DNA of 64,000 nucleotides from Phyllostachys edulis (GCA_036346405.1 CM070566.1:10512355-10576354), one strand, 5' to 3'; shown: positions 1 through 11,427, numbered from the stretch's first letter. Made by a program: numbers and translations. The notes: a model not told the origin generated them from the sequence alone.

Positions 1-338
1 TAATCTTCCTAGCGATAGGTTACGAGTATCTATACAACTGCGTTGGAACAGGGCCAGCTCATAAACATTCGAGGACGGTTTGCGTCATTCTTGAACCGTG
101 AGGTCATAAATCCAGATGGGAAGTTCCACAATGTAGATTGAACTTGATTGGGATAAGATTGAACTTAATGGTACATGTGTGTAAATATACATGAATGGTT
201 AATTTGAGTTAATTGATTTGTGAAATGGATGTGCTTATTTATGAAATGAATGTAAATTTGATGTATACATGTACTTGTTGTGTTTCAGCTTGTTTCAGAG
301 GGCGAGGCTAGCTAATAAATAGAAACAGATTTAGCAAT
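1..338. other. Unassigned AT-rich sequence at the left edge
   Basis: No reading frame, repeat pair or structural RNA is recognisable. It borders the CACTA subterminal repeats and may be interior sequence of that transposon, whose other end would then lie left of the window. That is an inference only. Confidence 0.3.
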
Positions 339-651
339 ACAAAAGAATATCACAGACGATTCCTTAGGACAAATCATCTATGATATATCAACTCTCACAT
401 ACGGTTTCGTCTACAAATCGTCTGTGCTAGTAAACTATCACAGATAGTTTCTTCTACAAACCGTTTGTGATAGTCTACTGTCACAGACGGTTCTGAGTTA
501 ATAACCGTCTGTGATAATTTGCAACACAGACAGTTCAAAAACCGTCTGTGATGACGTTATGTTATTACTGACCCATAAACTCAGATGGCTCACGAAATCG
601 TCTGTGATGACATTTTTGAACCGTCTGTGAAGACCTTTTTTTGTAGTAGTG
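339..651 (-). mobile_element. CACTA (En/Spm-type) transposon terminus with subterminal repeats
   Basis: Read on the - strand, the sequence starting at 651 is CACTACTACAAAAAAAGG, the canonical CACTA terminus. Inside it lie about ten direct and inverted copies of a CACAGACGGTT / AACCGTCTGTG motif between 349 and 630, the typical subterminal array where the transposase binds. The second CACTA end is not seen, so the element is truncated or runs out of the window. It abuts copia pol sequence at 652, which suggests insertion into that older retrotransposon. A 3-bp target duplication could not be checked. Confidence 0.65.
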
Positions 652-655
652 ATAG

Positions 656-2609
656 GACCACAAATATCTCCCTGGATTCGGTCTAGGAATACAAGAATTT
701 CATCCTTCACTTTCAGAGCAGAAGGTCTAGTAATTAATTTTTCGGTGGCATATGCAGGGCACACAAAATCTTCTTGATTCGGGGAATTCTTTACATTGAC
801 ATTATATCCCTGTGAATTATTAATTATATTTCTCATCATCCTAATACCAGGGTGGCCTAATCTATCATGCCAGGGACAAAAAAGTTTAGAGCTTCTAAAT
901 GTATTTTCTAGGACAGTATAGGCCGCATGTGCCTTAATGTTAGTGCAGTATAGCCCAGATTCATATGAGGGAAGTCATTCTAATACCCTTTTTCTATTTT
1001 CTTCACGCTTTATAATGAGCAGGTATTTTTTTACCATACTCTTCTTCAGTCTCTACGTGGAGACCGTTAGCGCGAATATTTTTAAACCTTAAGTGAGTTC
1101 TAGTCGATTCTGGGTACAACAAGGCTTCTTCAATGACCAATGTTGTGCCCATCAGGAGTATAATTATGGCTCTTCCTAAGCCTATTATACAAGTGTCGCT
1201 GCTTGCGATTGTCGTAAGACTACCAGCATTCTTACTGATCGACTGAAAAAATTTGTCCCTCTCAAGATGGTATTCATTGTGCTGCTATCCGCTAAGCACA
1301 CTTCCTCCATAGGGCGCCACACGCGTTCTGATATATAAAGTATTTATTAATATGAGGTAGGAAGCAATCCACACATAAATAAAATACTCCAAAACAGAAT
1401 ATAACTTGCTATTATTAATACGGGAAAAAGTCTTGCAGGACTCATCATAAGAATTTAATGCTTTGCTTTCCTAGAGCTTACAACCATTATTCAATATCAC
1501 AGCCATAAATTGTAAATAACTATAAAAATCTAAGTGCAATGCGTGCACTAGATCGAATCAGCGAAGTATGAAGAAATTTTTTCCTGAATTTGCTCCATGT
1601 CCATCTTCTCTTCTTCGGCAACTACGGCTGCAGCCGCTGCGATGTCCAAAGAAGGGGTGATGGGGGCTGCTGCTAGGCTGTCCATATCCATGGGTGCAAC
1701 CAATGACTGTGAATCTTCTGTGCCTGCAATAGCGAGGTGTTTCTCATGCTGTCCTTTGCCCTTCTTCTTAGACTTGAAAGCATCAATCACGTGCCGCGGC
1801 TCACGGCAAACACGTGACCAATGTCCTCATGTGCCACATTTATAGCAACTTTGGTCCCACTGGCCATAGGGCTTCTCATCGCGCTTTTTTTGTTTGCCCT
1901 TCTTGGCTTGAGTATTCTGCTTGGTCTTACGACCCATGACCTTACCCTTCTTGCCTCTTTCCTTTGAGTGAGGCTTCCTCACCTTGTAGCTGCTAGCGTT
2001 GACTTCATGGCCAACTTTGCTACTAGGTGGTTGTGAGATGTAGTTCTTCCTTAGAACCTCATCTTGAGCTTCCGCAACTTGTATGATATCAATTAGTTCG
2101 GCATACTCCTTGTGGCCGTCTTGATGATAGTTGCGGGTGGATTGTACCGTATTCGGGTGAAAGGTAGAGAGGGTTTTTTCAATCTTCTCCTCATCCGTGA
2201 TTACCTTACCACAGAGCTGAAGACTGGTATAAATTCTGTGCAAAGCAGAGTTGTACTCCTTTACGGTCTTGTAGTCTGCAAAACGTAGTCAGTTCTATTC
2301 CTACTTTGCCCGAGGGAGGATGGTGTACTTCAGCTTCTCGAACTGCTTCTTTAGTGCGGTCCATAAAGTTAGTGCGTTCTTCTCTACCATATACTCATTC
2401 TTGAGCGTTAGACAGAGATGGTGTCTGAAGAAATGAAGTGCCTAATCATTTTCCTTAGTAGTTGGAGTGACATTCTTCAAGGTACCAAGTCCGATAGCAG
2501 CATAGAGCTTCTTGGTTCCTAGTACGATCTCGACATTTGATGCCCAGGTCAAGTAATTCTAGCTATGCTGGGCCAGCTCTTCGTACTCCCGGTTCGTAAT
2601 GCCAGTCAT
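656..2609 (-). pseudogene. Decayed Ty1/copia gag-protease-integrase remnant
   Basis: Reading leftwards from ATG at 2609, the gag begins MTGITNREYEELAQHS and then hits a TAG. Further on is a gag body (2243-1827) ending in a zinc knuckle with CYKCG at about 1830. Its second half follows a TGA stop and continues into a lysine-rich tail (1790-1548). The aspartic protease motif normally written DSG appears as ADSST at about 1290-1270, so the catalytic triplet is altered. A GAG-pre-integrase segment follows (WHDRLGHPG at about 880-850, then CPAYATEKLI and the start of the integrase core at about 670). Integrase core, reverse transcriptase and RNase H are missing on the left, cut by the CACTA end. 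Multiple stops and frameshifts make it inactive. The copia assignment is firm from domain order. Confidence 0.88.
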
Positions 2610-4180
2610 CTGTATATTCATGCAAAGAGTTCATAAGATTACTGCTGGTAATTTGCATAAAATGGTTGCAAAAATTCTCATATTGTTTCCGTATATTTCT
2701 ATGCATTTTTCATGATTTACTGCTATTTTCAATTATTAAAAACAATATAAACAATCACAGATAATAAAAAACAGTAAATACAATACATAAATTGTATAGA
2801 AATAATAATAACAAAGTTAAACATGCTTTAAATGCAAAAACCGATTCAAAATTTGAATTCTCGAGGCCCTTTTCTGTTGGAATATGAATTTTCGGCAATT
2901 TATGCAATCTCCAGGGGCTAAAACGCTAAATTTCAATTCTGATAAAATTTTTCGCGCAATTTTCAGAGAGTTCGAGGGCCTTCTTGCAAAAAATCTGTAT
3001 TCACATAAGGATCCTTGTAATTTTCAGAATCTTGAAGGTCCTTTTTGCAAAAATCTCATTTTCGAAAAAATTTGGGCGGCCTTCATATGGACCTTCCCAT
3101 GGCAGGAGCAAAAGGTCTGAGATTCCCATACCGTGGCGTATAAGACAAAGATTAGCGGGAGCTCGTGCGGGTGGAGGACGATGGCGCGTCTTGAACAAGC
3201 GCCCGGGATTCTGTGGCGGCTCTGGTGGCGGCGCTTATCTGAAGCAACCGACAGCCGGGTGGGTGGGCCGTCTGCGAGATCTGGCGGGCTTGTCTGGCGT
3301 GAAGCGTGAAGACGGCGACCATGCGAGGTGGCCGGCGTGGAAAAGCGGCGGCGTTAGCATCGCGTCGCGGGTGGCTCGTGGCGGCATGTCGCGAGGTGGT
3401 GCTGGAGGCGGCGTGGCGGCTAGGAGTGGTGGCGGCGCTTCAAGCTCGCGGACATGGAGCCACTAGCGGCTCGGACTCGAGCGGCGGGAGGGTCGGTGGC
3501 ACTTTGGGTGGTCGTCGGCGTGTACGGGCACCCGCGGCTTCGGGCTAGCTTCAAGACAACCCGGCGCGGCCATGCAACCGGTGGTGCCAACTCTAGGCGG
3601 CGGCTTCAAGGTGTCTGCGTGAGGCGGTCGGTCGCGTGCGGTAGCGCGGCTGCCGCGCGCGTGCGGCGGCCGCGATGATGTAGGACGATGGTGGCGCTTA
3701 CTCGAACCTTGCGAGCCAACACTATGGAGGCAACCTGCAATTTGTCGCGGCGGTCGGTCTTGGCCGTCTTGAGGGCCATCGGCACGCTCCAAATCGCCGG
3801 CAGCGCATGCGGAGCACGATGGTGGCACGACCACGGGCAGGTGGCCGGCGACACATACTTCGGCTTCACGGCCAAGATGACTTTTTTTCTTTGTGTTACT
3901 GTCATGCATAATTACTGTTCATACAATTACTATTCATGCAATGATCTACGGTGCAATCAACATCATCTCTTTCATGCAATCCAACCAATTGGCTTGGCCG
4001 TCGACTTCAAGTCGGCCCACGGTAAATTAGAGAGGATTTTTACCGTAGAAATTAATCTAGAAAGCCAAATTTGCAGAATTAAAAGCGATCTAGAAAATAC
4101 GATTCGATCTACGAGCGTCGTGCTACGACGGTTACCTTTCGATTCGAGTAGAGTAGGCGAAGTTGATCGTCTTGATAACG
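2610..4180 (-). other. Untranslated leader of the - strand copia element, with GC-rich block
   Basis: This lies between the gag start (2609) and the LTR edge (4181). 2640-2880 is AT-rich. 3130-3900 is very GC-rich and gives several open but mutually overlapping frames on both strands that match nothing I know, so I treat them as compositional. The segment just inside the LTR (4169-4180 on the + strand) reads on the - strand as cgttatcaagacg, resembling the primer-binding region (ttatcagcacg type) of several grass copia elements. Whether the GC-rich block is captured host sequence is open. Confidence 0.45.
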
Positions 4181-4850
4181 TGTTGAGTAATCGCTGTCAT
4201 TTGGCGAGTCAGGTCTGACGATTCACTCGTGAGCAAGCGTAGAATCGTTTAGAACAATGCAAGAACACAAGAACAAAATAGTAGAATGAGCAGCGAGAGA
4301 TATGGGGGACTTCGACGACCTCTTTATTCTTTCTTACAGAAAGCTATAAGTCTGATAGTTGCAGTTTCCCCTTTATATATGCTACTAGATGGATAAGGAA
4401 CCCATCGTAGGTCAGACCTGTCTAGCTTGAACCCAGTTTCTTAACAGTTTTGTCTCTAGAAAAGCCAGGAGCGGCTTGGACCCGGTTTCTTAACAGTTTT
4501 GTCTCTAGAAAAGCCAAGAGCTGTATGTTGATTCCGACCTGAACAATTGATAATGATCTGCTAAAAAAATTGTAACCGGAATGTAATCCGTTAATCGATA
4601 CTTATCCTTTCGTAATTATTGTGCAGCCACTCAAGCCACAACTTGCATTCATATGTCGGGATCCAAAGGTTGTAATCGAAACTTTTTCCTTTTTTTCCAT
4701 AATTATGCGTTACCTTTTCCTTCTTCATAATTATTGGCGAGCTACGCAGGAATTGCTACAGTACATGTAGCATAAGTTATTACGCCCTAAATATCTACAT
4801 CTGGAAAAACTAGGTAGTTCCGACCGTTACATAGCTCAACAGTATATTGT
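4181..4850 (-). repeat. Probable 5' LTR of the - strand copia element (right boundary approximate)
   Basis: On the - strand the sequence ends in ...actcaaca at 4181, directly before the primer-binding-like motif. A TATA box (catatataaagg on the - strand) lies at about 4371-4384, giving roughly 190 bp of R-U5. Upstream in U3 is a tandem pair of about 49-bp units (4427-4522). The outer end of the LTR was not identified with certainty; 4850 is an estimate. Confidence 0.5.
4427..4522. repeat. Two tandem 48-49-bp units in the putative U3
   Basis: Two adjacent copies share the core tttcttaacagttttgtctc followed by tagaaaagccA(A/G)GAGC. They lie upstream of the TATA box in the transcription direction of the LTR, where duplicated enhancer boxes are common in copia LTRs such as Tnt1. 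A regulatory role is inferred. Confidence 0.6.
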
Positions 4851-5749
4851 ATCTCGTGATCAGGGTTTAATTTTCATCGACCATGGGTTATTCGGTGAAT
4901 TATTTTTTGGATTTTTCACGTTGATTTTTCAAAATTTAAACATGCAACAAGCACTAGCGATTACCCCCTAAAAAAAATAAATAAATCGGGTGTAGCATCG
5001 AGTGGCTAAAAATGCAAGTGCCCTCCCTTTCGGTTACTCAGCATTTATGTTGAATCTGACACGAACAAATGTGATTAGTGAAAGCTCTCTGCTTCCACTA
5101 ATTTTTTTTTCTCTATTAGACAGTAGCTCCAAAACAATATTAGGTCCATCCAGGTCGATCGGTGCTTCTCCTGTCATAATTATTGGCCATCTATACGGTG
5201 AATGCATCGTCTTGCTGCTGCCTGTGGATGGGTTCAAAGAACCGGCAGGGATCGATCTTTCGGTTCACCGGTTTCTATCACACCGAGCGGACGTGAAATT
5301 CCGCCCAGTTTTAACACCTATTAGTTGCCGATTTACACCAAGTTAGTCCAATTTAGAGGGACTTGTGGCCGATTACACCCAAAAAAATCCACAAAATCTA
5401 GTTTACCTAAAAATTAGTTTACCAAAAACATACTAAAGCACACCATCCAAATGGCTCGTAAGAGTCCATCGAGCGTGATGTTTTGCGGTGGTTGGGAGGT
5501 TTGAGAGGTACCTTAACTAAGAAAGTAGTGTCAAAGTTAAGTTAGTGTCAAAGTTAAGTTTGAGTTTTTCTTCCTAGGAAACTCTTGCGTACTCAAAAAA
5601 GAAAAGAAAAGGTAACCTTTGGATATCCGATTAATCTTAATTACTAGATTTTAGACGGTTTCCCTAACACTAAGATAGCAATTATATAATTTATTTGTAA
5701 CATAGTTGCACGAGTTGCAGCTAAAACAAAAAAAAGGTCTTGAGTTATA
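4851..5749. other. Intergenic, no gene recognised
   Basis: AT-rich sequence with short chance frames (for example 5002-5346) that show no recognisable domain. Nothing further can be supported. Confidence 0.5.
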
Positions 5750-6003
5750 TCTCATCCGTTTTTTAAATCGTGACGTTTGATTGAATGTGCGATCAAACTT
5801 ATATAACTTTGACAATTCTTTTCATATGATTTTTTAGTAAAAATTACAAAATTATTATATTATGAAAATATTTATCATGACAAATCTAATGATACTATTC
5901 ACTCAAGATCAATCTAAATAGTTTTTCATATATTATTAGTCAAAGTTAGATAAGTTTGACTGCACGCTTAGTCAAACGTTATGTATTTAAAAACAGAGGG
6001 AGT
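5750..6003. mobile_element. Stowaway-like MITE (Tc1/mariner-type)
   Basis: The right terminus, read inward from 6002, is ctccctctgtttttaaat, close to the Stowaway consensus CTCCCTCCGT. The left terminus at 5751 is ctcatccgttttttaaat. Both arms continue with a shared gtttgac / tcaaacttat(c)taactttgac block in inverted orientation. The length of about 252 bp and flanking TA dinucleotides fit the family. It has no coding capacity and would need a trans-acting mariner transposase. Confidence 0.8.
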
Positions 6004-7130
6004 ATATATGAGAGTGGTTTATGAAAAACCCCCCTTCTAATTAATTAATGTTTCCAATTTTCTAAAGTGATGTTCCGTTCACGTCGCTATAGGCTATGGA
6101 GTCCCCACTGCACCACGATCCACGGTTTGCTTGATGCACAGCACTACACGTGTCCCGGGTGGACAAATCTTTCCTCTTCAGAAAACACACCTGGCCGGCC
6201 TCTCCCATCACAAATTCTTAGTCCAAAAACAAAAACAAAAGTCGCAAATTCTTATCCCCATATTAGGTAAGGACTTTTTTTCTTCTTCTCATTTAACACG
6301 TTTTTAAAGTAAAATAGAAAAAAAATAGTTCACTCTCCTTGTGAATGAAATAACAAAAGTGACATCCCTACCACACAAAAACATCACAAGAGGCTATCTA
6401 CCGCTGACTCCGAGCGCAGTAGGACACGTGACGACCTCCCAGCCCGCTGTAGGCCACCTGTCACGCTAACCCAGTCCACGGCAGGTGCCACACGTAGACG
6501 ACCTACCGTGGATTGGGTACACTATTGTGGCGTTTTTGCACGGTACGAGCACCTTTTTTCAATTTTATTTTTGAGTGACTGATTTTACTATTTCCATCCA
6601 AAAGAGACTAAACAAAAACTCTATAATTAAGAAGCATCCGGCCACAGAATATTCCTTATATTTGAATTACATGGGGAATTTTCCTTTTCGGCACAGCTCT
6701 TTCTTAAGTACGACAAGGACATTTTTTTCCTTTTATGGGACCCGCGGATAATTACATTTTCAAAACGATCGGTCTATATGCGTAGACAGTGCCGTAGATG
6801 GTGACCGGGTTGCCAGTATTTGCATTTGTTTGGAATTCATGGATTAGCGCACTCCTGGCCTGGGTGGGAAGGTAGGTACGTGGCATCCAGTGATTGTTCT
6901 ACAGTGGATGGAGACCTCCACCAACCAACGATCAACGGGTGCTTCCTGGTAAATTAGCCACCTGGCACTTAAGCTAACAAGATAGGCATGGGCGCTGTGG
7001 CCTAGATGTTATTCACACATAGAATAACAAATCCTAAAATTCACATCTTTACAGTGACAAATAATTGATTATTCCTAAAATGGTGGCCTTTCAAAGAGAG
7101 ATGCATGGTCGAGGCTTTGCGCAAATGATG
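6004..7130. other. Intergenic, no gene recognised
   Basis: No supported reading frame. A GC-richer patch (6380-6540) and a phrase at 6350-6370 (gaaataacaaaa) that recurs at 7237 suggest old repetitive material, but no boundaries can be drawn. Confidence 0.4.
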
Positions 7131-7226
7131 CTTTTTTTATACGAAATCGCAAAACTAGTCACTTTTTTTTATACGAAATCGCAAAACTAGTCGCTTTTTT
7201 TATACGAAATCGCAAAACTAGTCATT
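7131..7226. repeat. Three tandem copies of a 31-36-bp unit
   Basis: The unit tttttatacgaaatcgcaaa followed by actagtc(a/g)c repeats three times in a row with almost no substitutions. This looks like a local minisatellite produced by slippage on the flanking T-runs. No function is inferred. Confidence 0.85.
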
Positions 7227-8007
7227 CCGCGAACGAAATAACAAAAAGAACACCCCTATAACGATTTTTCTTCGCAAAAATCACCTGTCGCGAATCCAGA
7301 CCACGAACCTAGATGGCTGCTGGTGGCCTGCGACACACCAACGTCACTCTCTGCACTGTGTTTTGGCACTGTTCACATACAGTGACGGATCCATAACAAA
7401 AATGATCGAGGGTCCCTGAGACAAGATGGGTCATGTTCGGCTGGGCTATAGCTTAGGATGTCCTCTTATGTTAGGGTAGAGATGCCTACATTTTATATAT
7501 ATAAGGTTATATGTAAAGAAAAATAATTTTTGAATATAGTGTCCACCCGGCTGAAATGTAGGTCAGCCCTGTTCACATGGTAGGGCATGAATGCCGCCAA
7601 CCGGAGCGCATCACGTCACTTTTTGCACTGTGTAGCAGTGCTTACGTCACTGTAGCACATACATGACACATCATGTCACTGTAGCGTCTTGTTTGGGACA
7701 ACTGTAGCACATCTTCGGACGGGGCACGGTAGGAACATATCTATTTTGCTATAGTACTATTTTTATAATCCCGTATCAACTAGAGCTATTTTCATTATTA
7801 TAAATAAAAAATCTGTCAAATAAAAAAAAACTAGTGCATGGTCAGCCTAGTAGGACTAAGAGGCGGTTCCTGCCATATGTGGAGGATAAAATGATGGCCT
7901 TACAGAGAGATGGTTAGCATAGGTAGCACGTGTCATTTTTTTTTTGTTAAATCAGTGGGAAGCATCTGTTGCCAAGGGTGTAAGCAACATATCTCGTAAA
8001 ATCTGGT
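7227..8007. other. Intergenic, no gene recognised
   Basis: No coding signal. It contains the recurrent phrases catcacgtcact and atcatgtcactgtagc (7600-7690), probably MITE or degraded repeat sequence. Confidence 0.4.
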
Positions 8008-8335
8008 GGGGGCACCAAATCAATATGAAATATTCTATAAAATTTAATTTACTCCACTTTTGTATAAAAATTCAAGTTCAAATTTGTTATGTGTCAAGAG
8101 TAATAAAAATGAGAAAAATCAGATAGATGATAAATCAAAATGAGAAAAATCTGATAGATGATAAATCAACGGAAAAGGAAAAAACTGAAAGACAACAACA
8201 AACCTATATTTTGTTCCTTCTAACACACTTTGATTTTGAAGTCGAAATTTTAATGAATGCTACAACGCTATGTAGACTACATCATAATTTCTTTTCGGAA
8301 TTTTTCATGTTGATTTGGTGTCCCAACTGACAGGA
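8008..8335. mobile_element. Degenerate fold-back MITE
   Basis: The left arm begins ggggcaccaaatcaatatga and the right arm, read inward on the - strand, begins gggacaccaaatcaacatga. Similarity continues, with many mismatches, into the arms (ttcaagttcaaa on the left against a degraded counterpart on the right). The middle carries a tandem 30-bp duplication (8105-8166). The arms are much more diverged than in the 29519-29949 element, so this is an old copy. Target duplications were not found. Confidence 0.5.
8105..8166. repeat. Tandem 30-bp duplication
   Basis: Two adjacent copies of aaatgagaaaaatc(a/t)gatagatgataaatc, one substitution apart, inside the fold-back element. Confidence 0.85.
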
Positions 8336-8794
8336 TTGCACAATAAGAGTGGATTAGCACATGATATGTTGCCAAGGATGTGACATCAATTGTAAAAACG
8401 TTCTGGTCCAGAAACAGTTCAAATCGACAAAAACTTCTTTTCGGAGGAGCTCACATCGACAAAACTGAAAGTGTTAAAATGCCTTTCGGGCTGTGCGTGG
8501 GCTTCGAAACGAAGGTAGGATGGCCAATTGGGCTCGCGTTGGTTTCGGCCATTAAACCACCGTCCCGGGTATGGCGCGGCGGAAGCCAGCGTTTCGTCCC
8601 AGCCACCACAGGCCCACTCGTTAGAGGCGCATCGCTAGGGAGCACTTGAGTGCTAAATAGTACTCAAATTTTAAACCTCAGATCTAGTTTATAAAAAAGA
8701 GGAATAGTGTATAAGAGAAAAAAAATAGTTCCCTACCTGACATTGCTAGTTCCTGCCAGTCAAAAAAAAAACTTTTGTTTCAAACACCCTCGAA
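8336..8794. other. Intergenic, no gene recognised
   Basis: Short overlapping chance frames on both strands (8380-8649 and 8451-8645) show no recognisable domain. Nothing further is supported. Confidence 0.4.
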
Positions 8795-9265
8795 CTTATG
8801 GCCCGAGCTCGAGCTCCGCTCACTCTAACCTCGAATCACGCTCGTCACAAGCCTGGACCCAAGCTCTCTCGCCTAGGGAGTTTGAGCTCGAATAGTGTGG
8901 CTAAGGCTCGACTTGCCCTTTCCCAATTTTTCCCTCACACGTTTCCTCCCATGTTTCAATGTTAAAGTCTAATTGCCAAGTTTTTTCAAGCTTGGCTTAA
9001 GATTTAGCCGAGTTTTTGTGTAAGATAGTATGTTAAAGTGTAGTGCTGAGCTTTTTAGAGCCGAGTCTAAGCTTTAGCCGAGCTTTTGTAGAAGGTATTA
9101 TTATAAAATGTAGTTGCCGAGCTTTTATGATACGAGCTCAAGCTTACTTGAGCTTTGACCAAGCCGAACCGGACTCTAGGCTCAATCTTAACCCAGGCTC
9201 GCTCGAGCTAGGCTCAAACCTGTATCGAGATCGATCCTAGCGGGCTGGGCTCGTTTACGGCCCTA
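8795..9265. mobile_element. Putative non-autonomous hAT-like element rich in GAGCTCGAGC motifs
   Basis: The right end, read inward on the - strand from 9265, is tagggccgtaaacgagccc, a terminus type common on hAT-related plant repeats whose interior alternates gagctcg/gccgagc motifs. The left part (ggcccgagctcgagctc at about 8800) is an approximate inverted partner. No 8-bp target duplication could be confirmed, so the classification rests on terminus style only. Confidence 0.35.
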
Positions 9266-9544
9266 CTCAGGTTGTCTTACTAGTGCATGGGTGTGAGCCC
9301 AAATTGTCAATTTCATGCCTAATGGCATCTCGTGCTCCAGTGAATGGTTGGTAGCATTTCAGGGTGAGGAGCACCCCACAAGTCACACTCTCCTGTGTGT
9401 TGACAGTGACGCTCAACTATTACAACCACTGATAAGTACCAACACGTACGTCTCTCGGTCGATATGCTAGAGGACTTGTCACCGTAGGCAGAGAAGCTCC
9501 GTCAGCTGAGAAGCAGCTCTTTGGGCCGGGCACTGATCGACGGG
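9266..9544. other. 5' flank of the dehydrogenase pseudogene
   Basis: This immediately precedes the ATG at 9545. Part of it (gtcagctgagaagc at about 9500) resembles the 5' leader of the second dehydrogenase copy (cagctgagaagc at about 16525), as expected for a tandem duplication that included leader sequence. No clear TATA box. Confidence 0.5.
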
Positions 9545-10885
9545 ATGGGGCTCTGGGAAAGGCTGTGGGGACGGCGAGGGCCGTTGGGCTTTGGCGCGGC
9601 GTCGACGGCCGAGGAGGTCACCGCCGGCGTCGACGCAAGCGACCTCACGGCCATAGTCACAGGTTCGTTTGCAAATTAAAAGGCTCGTGTGCCGCATGCT
9701 TGTGATGTTGTTCCTGCCTACACCGGAAGCGGACCTTTTGTATTAGCATGGCTAATAGCCAAATACAAAGTACACTGACATGCATTATATCCTTCTCTTC
9801 GCTGACACAGTATTTAATACAGTGCTACTACCAAATACCGCTCATACAGACTAAAAATCACTGTTTAAATTGTGATCATCTGCAGTCCAGCAGAGGATCC
9901 GGATCCACCTACACCAAGACTGGACACCTCCGAATCACTGTACCGTTATCACGTAACTGTGCATCATAGATTGGATAAGAGCGAGAGATATGGTTGTACT
10001 AAGAATATAACGTTTCTTCATGTACATGTCGATACTAAACAAAGATTTTTCTCCTCTTCCCTCCTTTTTCTTATCAACATGACAATTTCTATCATTTGTA
10101 TTTTTTTTATTCTTAACATGGAGACTTACATATTTCTAGGGCAAGCATGGAGACAATTCTAATATGCATCTTTCTTTTACATCCTCGGCCGTTTATTTCA
10201 TTCTTTAATTTGTTAAATATAGGGGCAACAAATGGAATTGGAAGGGAGACAGCCAGAGTTCTTGCCCTCAGGGGAGCAAATGTAATCATACCAACAAGGA
10301 CAATGGAAAGCGGCATGAAGGTCAAGGAGAGTATTTCAGAACAGATTCCAAGCTCAAGCATTCATGCCATGGAGATTGATCTGAGCTCCCTCGACTCCGT
10401 TCGCAGCTTTGCGCGGTCCTTCCTTTCGTCTCAGGAGTCAGGAGCATCTGAACATCCTCATGTATGTGCCACTGACAAACTGAAAATGTTGCAATGAAGC
10501 AACATTGGTGTTGGGAACTTGAAATAAGACAGGCACTGAATTGATATCTTGTTCCGAAGAAACAATGCAGGCATAATGGGCTGCCCTTTCCAGCTATCCA
10601 AAGATGGTATTGAGCTGCAATTCGCAACAAATCATGTCGGTAGGTATGATGCACAGCACGAACTTCAGTTTTTCAGAAAACCAGTTTTTGGGGGAGCAAG
10701 CAGATGATTAATTTAAGCACCTGTTGAATTTGACTTGATAAATAGTGCACTTCCTTCTGACAAATCTCCTGCTTGACAAGATGAAAAAAACTGCCACAGA
10801 GACCGGTGTGCAAGGCAGGATAAAAAACGTTTCATCTATGGTGTATAAAAGAAGTGATGGTTCATGCTTTGATCCGAAGAAATTA
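9545..10885 (+). pseudogene. Truncated short-chain dehydrogenase (TIC32/RDH-like), tandem copy A
   Basis: Exons by comparison with copy B: 9545-9662, 10223-10461, 10560-10639 and 10746-about 10885, all with GT/AG borders. Exon 1 encodes MGLWERLWGRRG... and STAEEVTAGVDASDLTAIVT. Exon 2 gives the Rossmann motif TGATNGIG and exon 3 gives NNAGIMGC. Exon 2 is 239 bp against 232 bp in copy B because caggagt is tandemly duplicated (10432-10438 before caggagc at 10439-10445), which shifts the frame. Homology stops at about 10885 inside exon 4, before the catalytic YxxxK exon; exons 5-8 are absent. The codon spanning the exon 3/4 junction is GTG (Val) where copy B has GGG (Gly). The copy is therefore non-functional as an SDR, although exons 1-3 and their splice sites survive. 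Confidence 0.9.
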
Positions 10886-11097
10886 CGGTGGCCATGCAGT
10901 AGGACGCTATTTTTGGAATTTTCGTACGAAGACGGTCATTCTTACAAATACGGGGCAAATCAGCGTCATTTCGACCAAAAATTCATCTACTGATGTCATT
11001 TTCATATGGTCAATCTAGACATTTCATTCAACTGCGCGCATCCTTGTTGTAGTCCTAGTCACTGAGGTGATTTTCTTAGAGGAAGTGTCACTGAAGT
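10886..11097. other. Unassigned segment between the dehydrogenase break and the copia LTR
   Basis: About 210 bp unrelated to dehydrogenase copy B. It replaces the lost exons and ends at the copia target duplication. A short direct repeat (cactgaggtgatttt / cactgaagtgatt) is present. Origin unknown. Confidence 0.4.
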
Positions 11098-11102
11098 GAT
11101 TG
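11098..11102. repeat. Left target-site duplication of the copia element (gattg)
   Basis: gattg immediately before the 5' LTR is repeated exactly after the 3' LTR at 16341-16345, as expected for copia integrase (5 bp). Confidence 0.95.
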
Positions 11103-11314
11103 TGTTAGGCAATATATTTGCCATGTTTGGCAATATATTTGCCACGTCATGTAATCTGGACTAACCATATTTAAGAGGATATGTATAGCATGTAATCCGT
11201 CTATTTATGGTTAGGGTCAGTAGGGATTTCATCCTATGTAATCATTGTATATGTGCTATATATACATGAGAAAAGAAAAGCACAGATTGTGGCTTCTATT
11301 CCAAAACTCTTTCA
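11103..11314 (+). repeat. 5' LTR of complete copia element
   Basis: 212 bp beginning tgttaggcaatatatttgcc and ending actctttca. It contains a TATA-like tgctatatatacatgag near its 3' end. It differs from the 3' LTR (16127-16340) by roughly ten substitutions and a few small indels, including a 4-bp tata insertion in the 3' copy, so the insertion is not recent. Confidence 0.95.
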
Positions 11315-11326
11315 TGGTATCAGATT
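11315..11326 (+). promoter_or_regulatory. tRNA-Met primer-binding site of the copia element
   Basis: tggtatcagatt directly follows the 5' LTR and matches the initiator-Met tRNA 3'-end complement TGGTATCAGAGC at the first ten positions. Confidence 0.9.
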
Positions 11327-11427
11327 GTGTTCGTTCTTGACCGCATTGCATCGCTTTCGCAACCTCCTGCGCTTTGGTCATCCTCTTCGGCTGTGTCCAC
11401 CCCTCCTACCACCCACCACTGATAGCC

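Noticed and set aside
1597..1845. + strand frame opposite the copia gag
   Set aside because: Antisense shadow of the - strand gag zinc-knuckle region.
3130..3909. Several open frames on both strands
   Set aside because: GC-rich leader of the copia element; Gly/Arg- or Pro/Ala-rich products without motifs and mutually incompatible.
7131..7226. CRISPR-like regularly spaced repeats
   Set aside because: Only three directly adjacent units with no unique spacers, in a plant nuclear context; a simple minisatellite.
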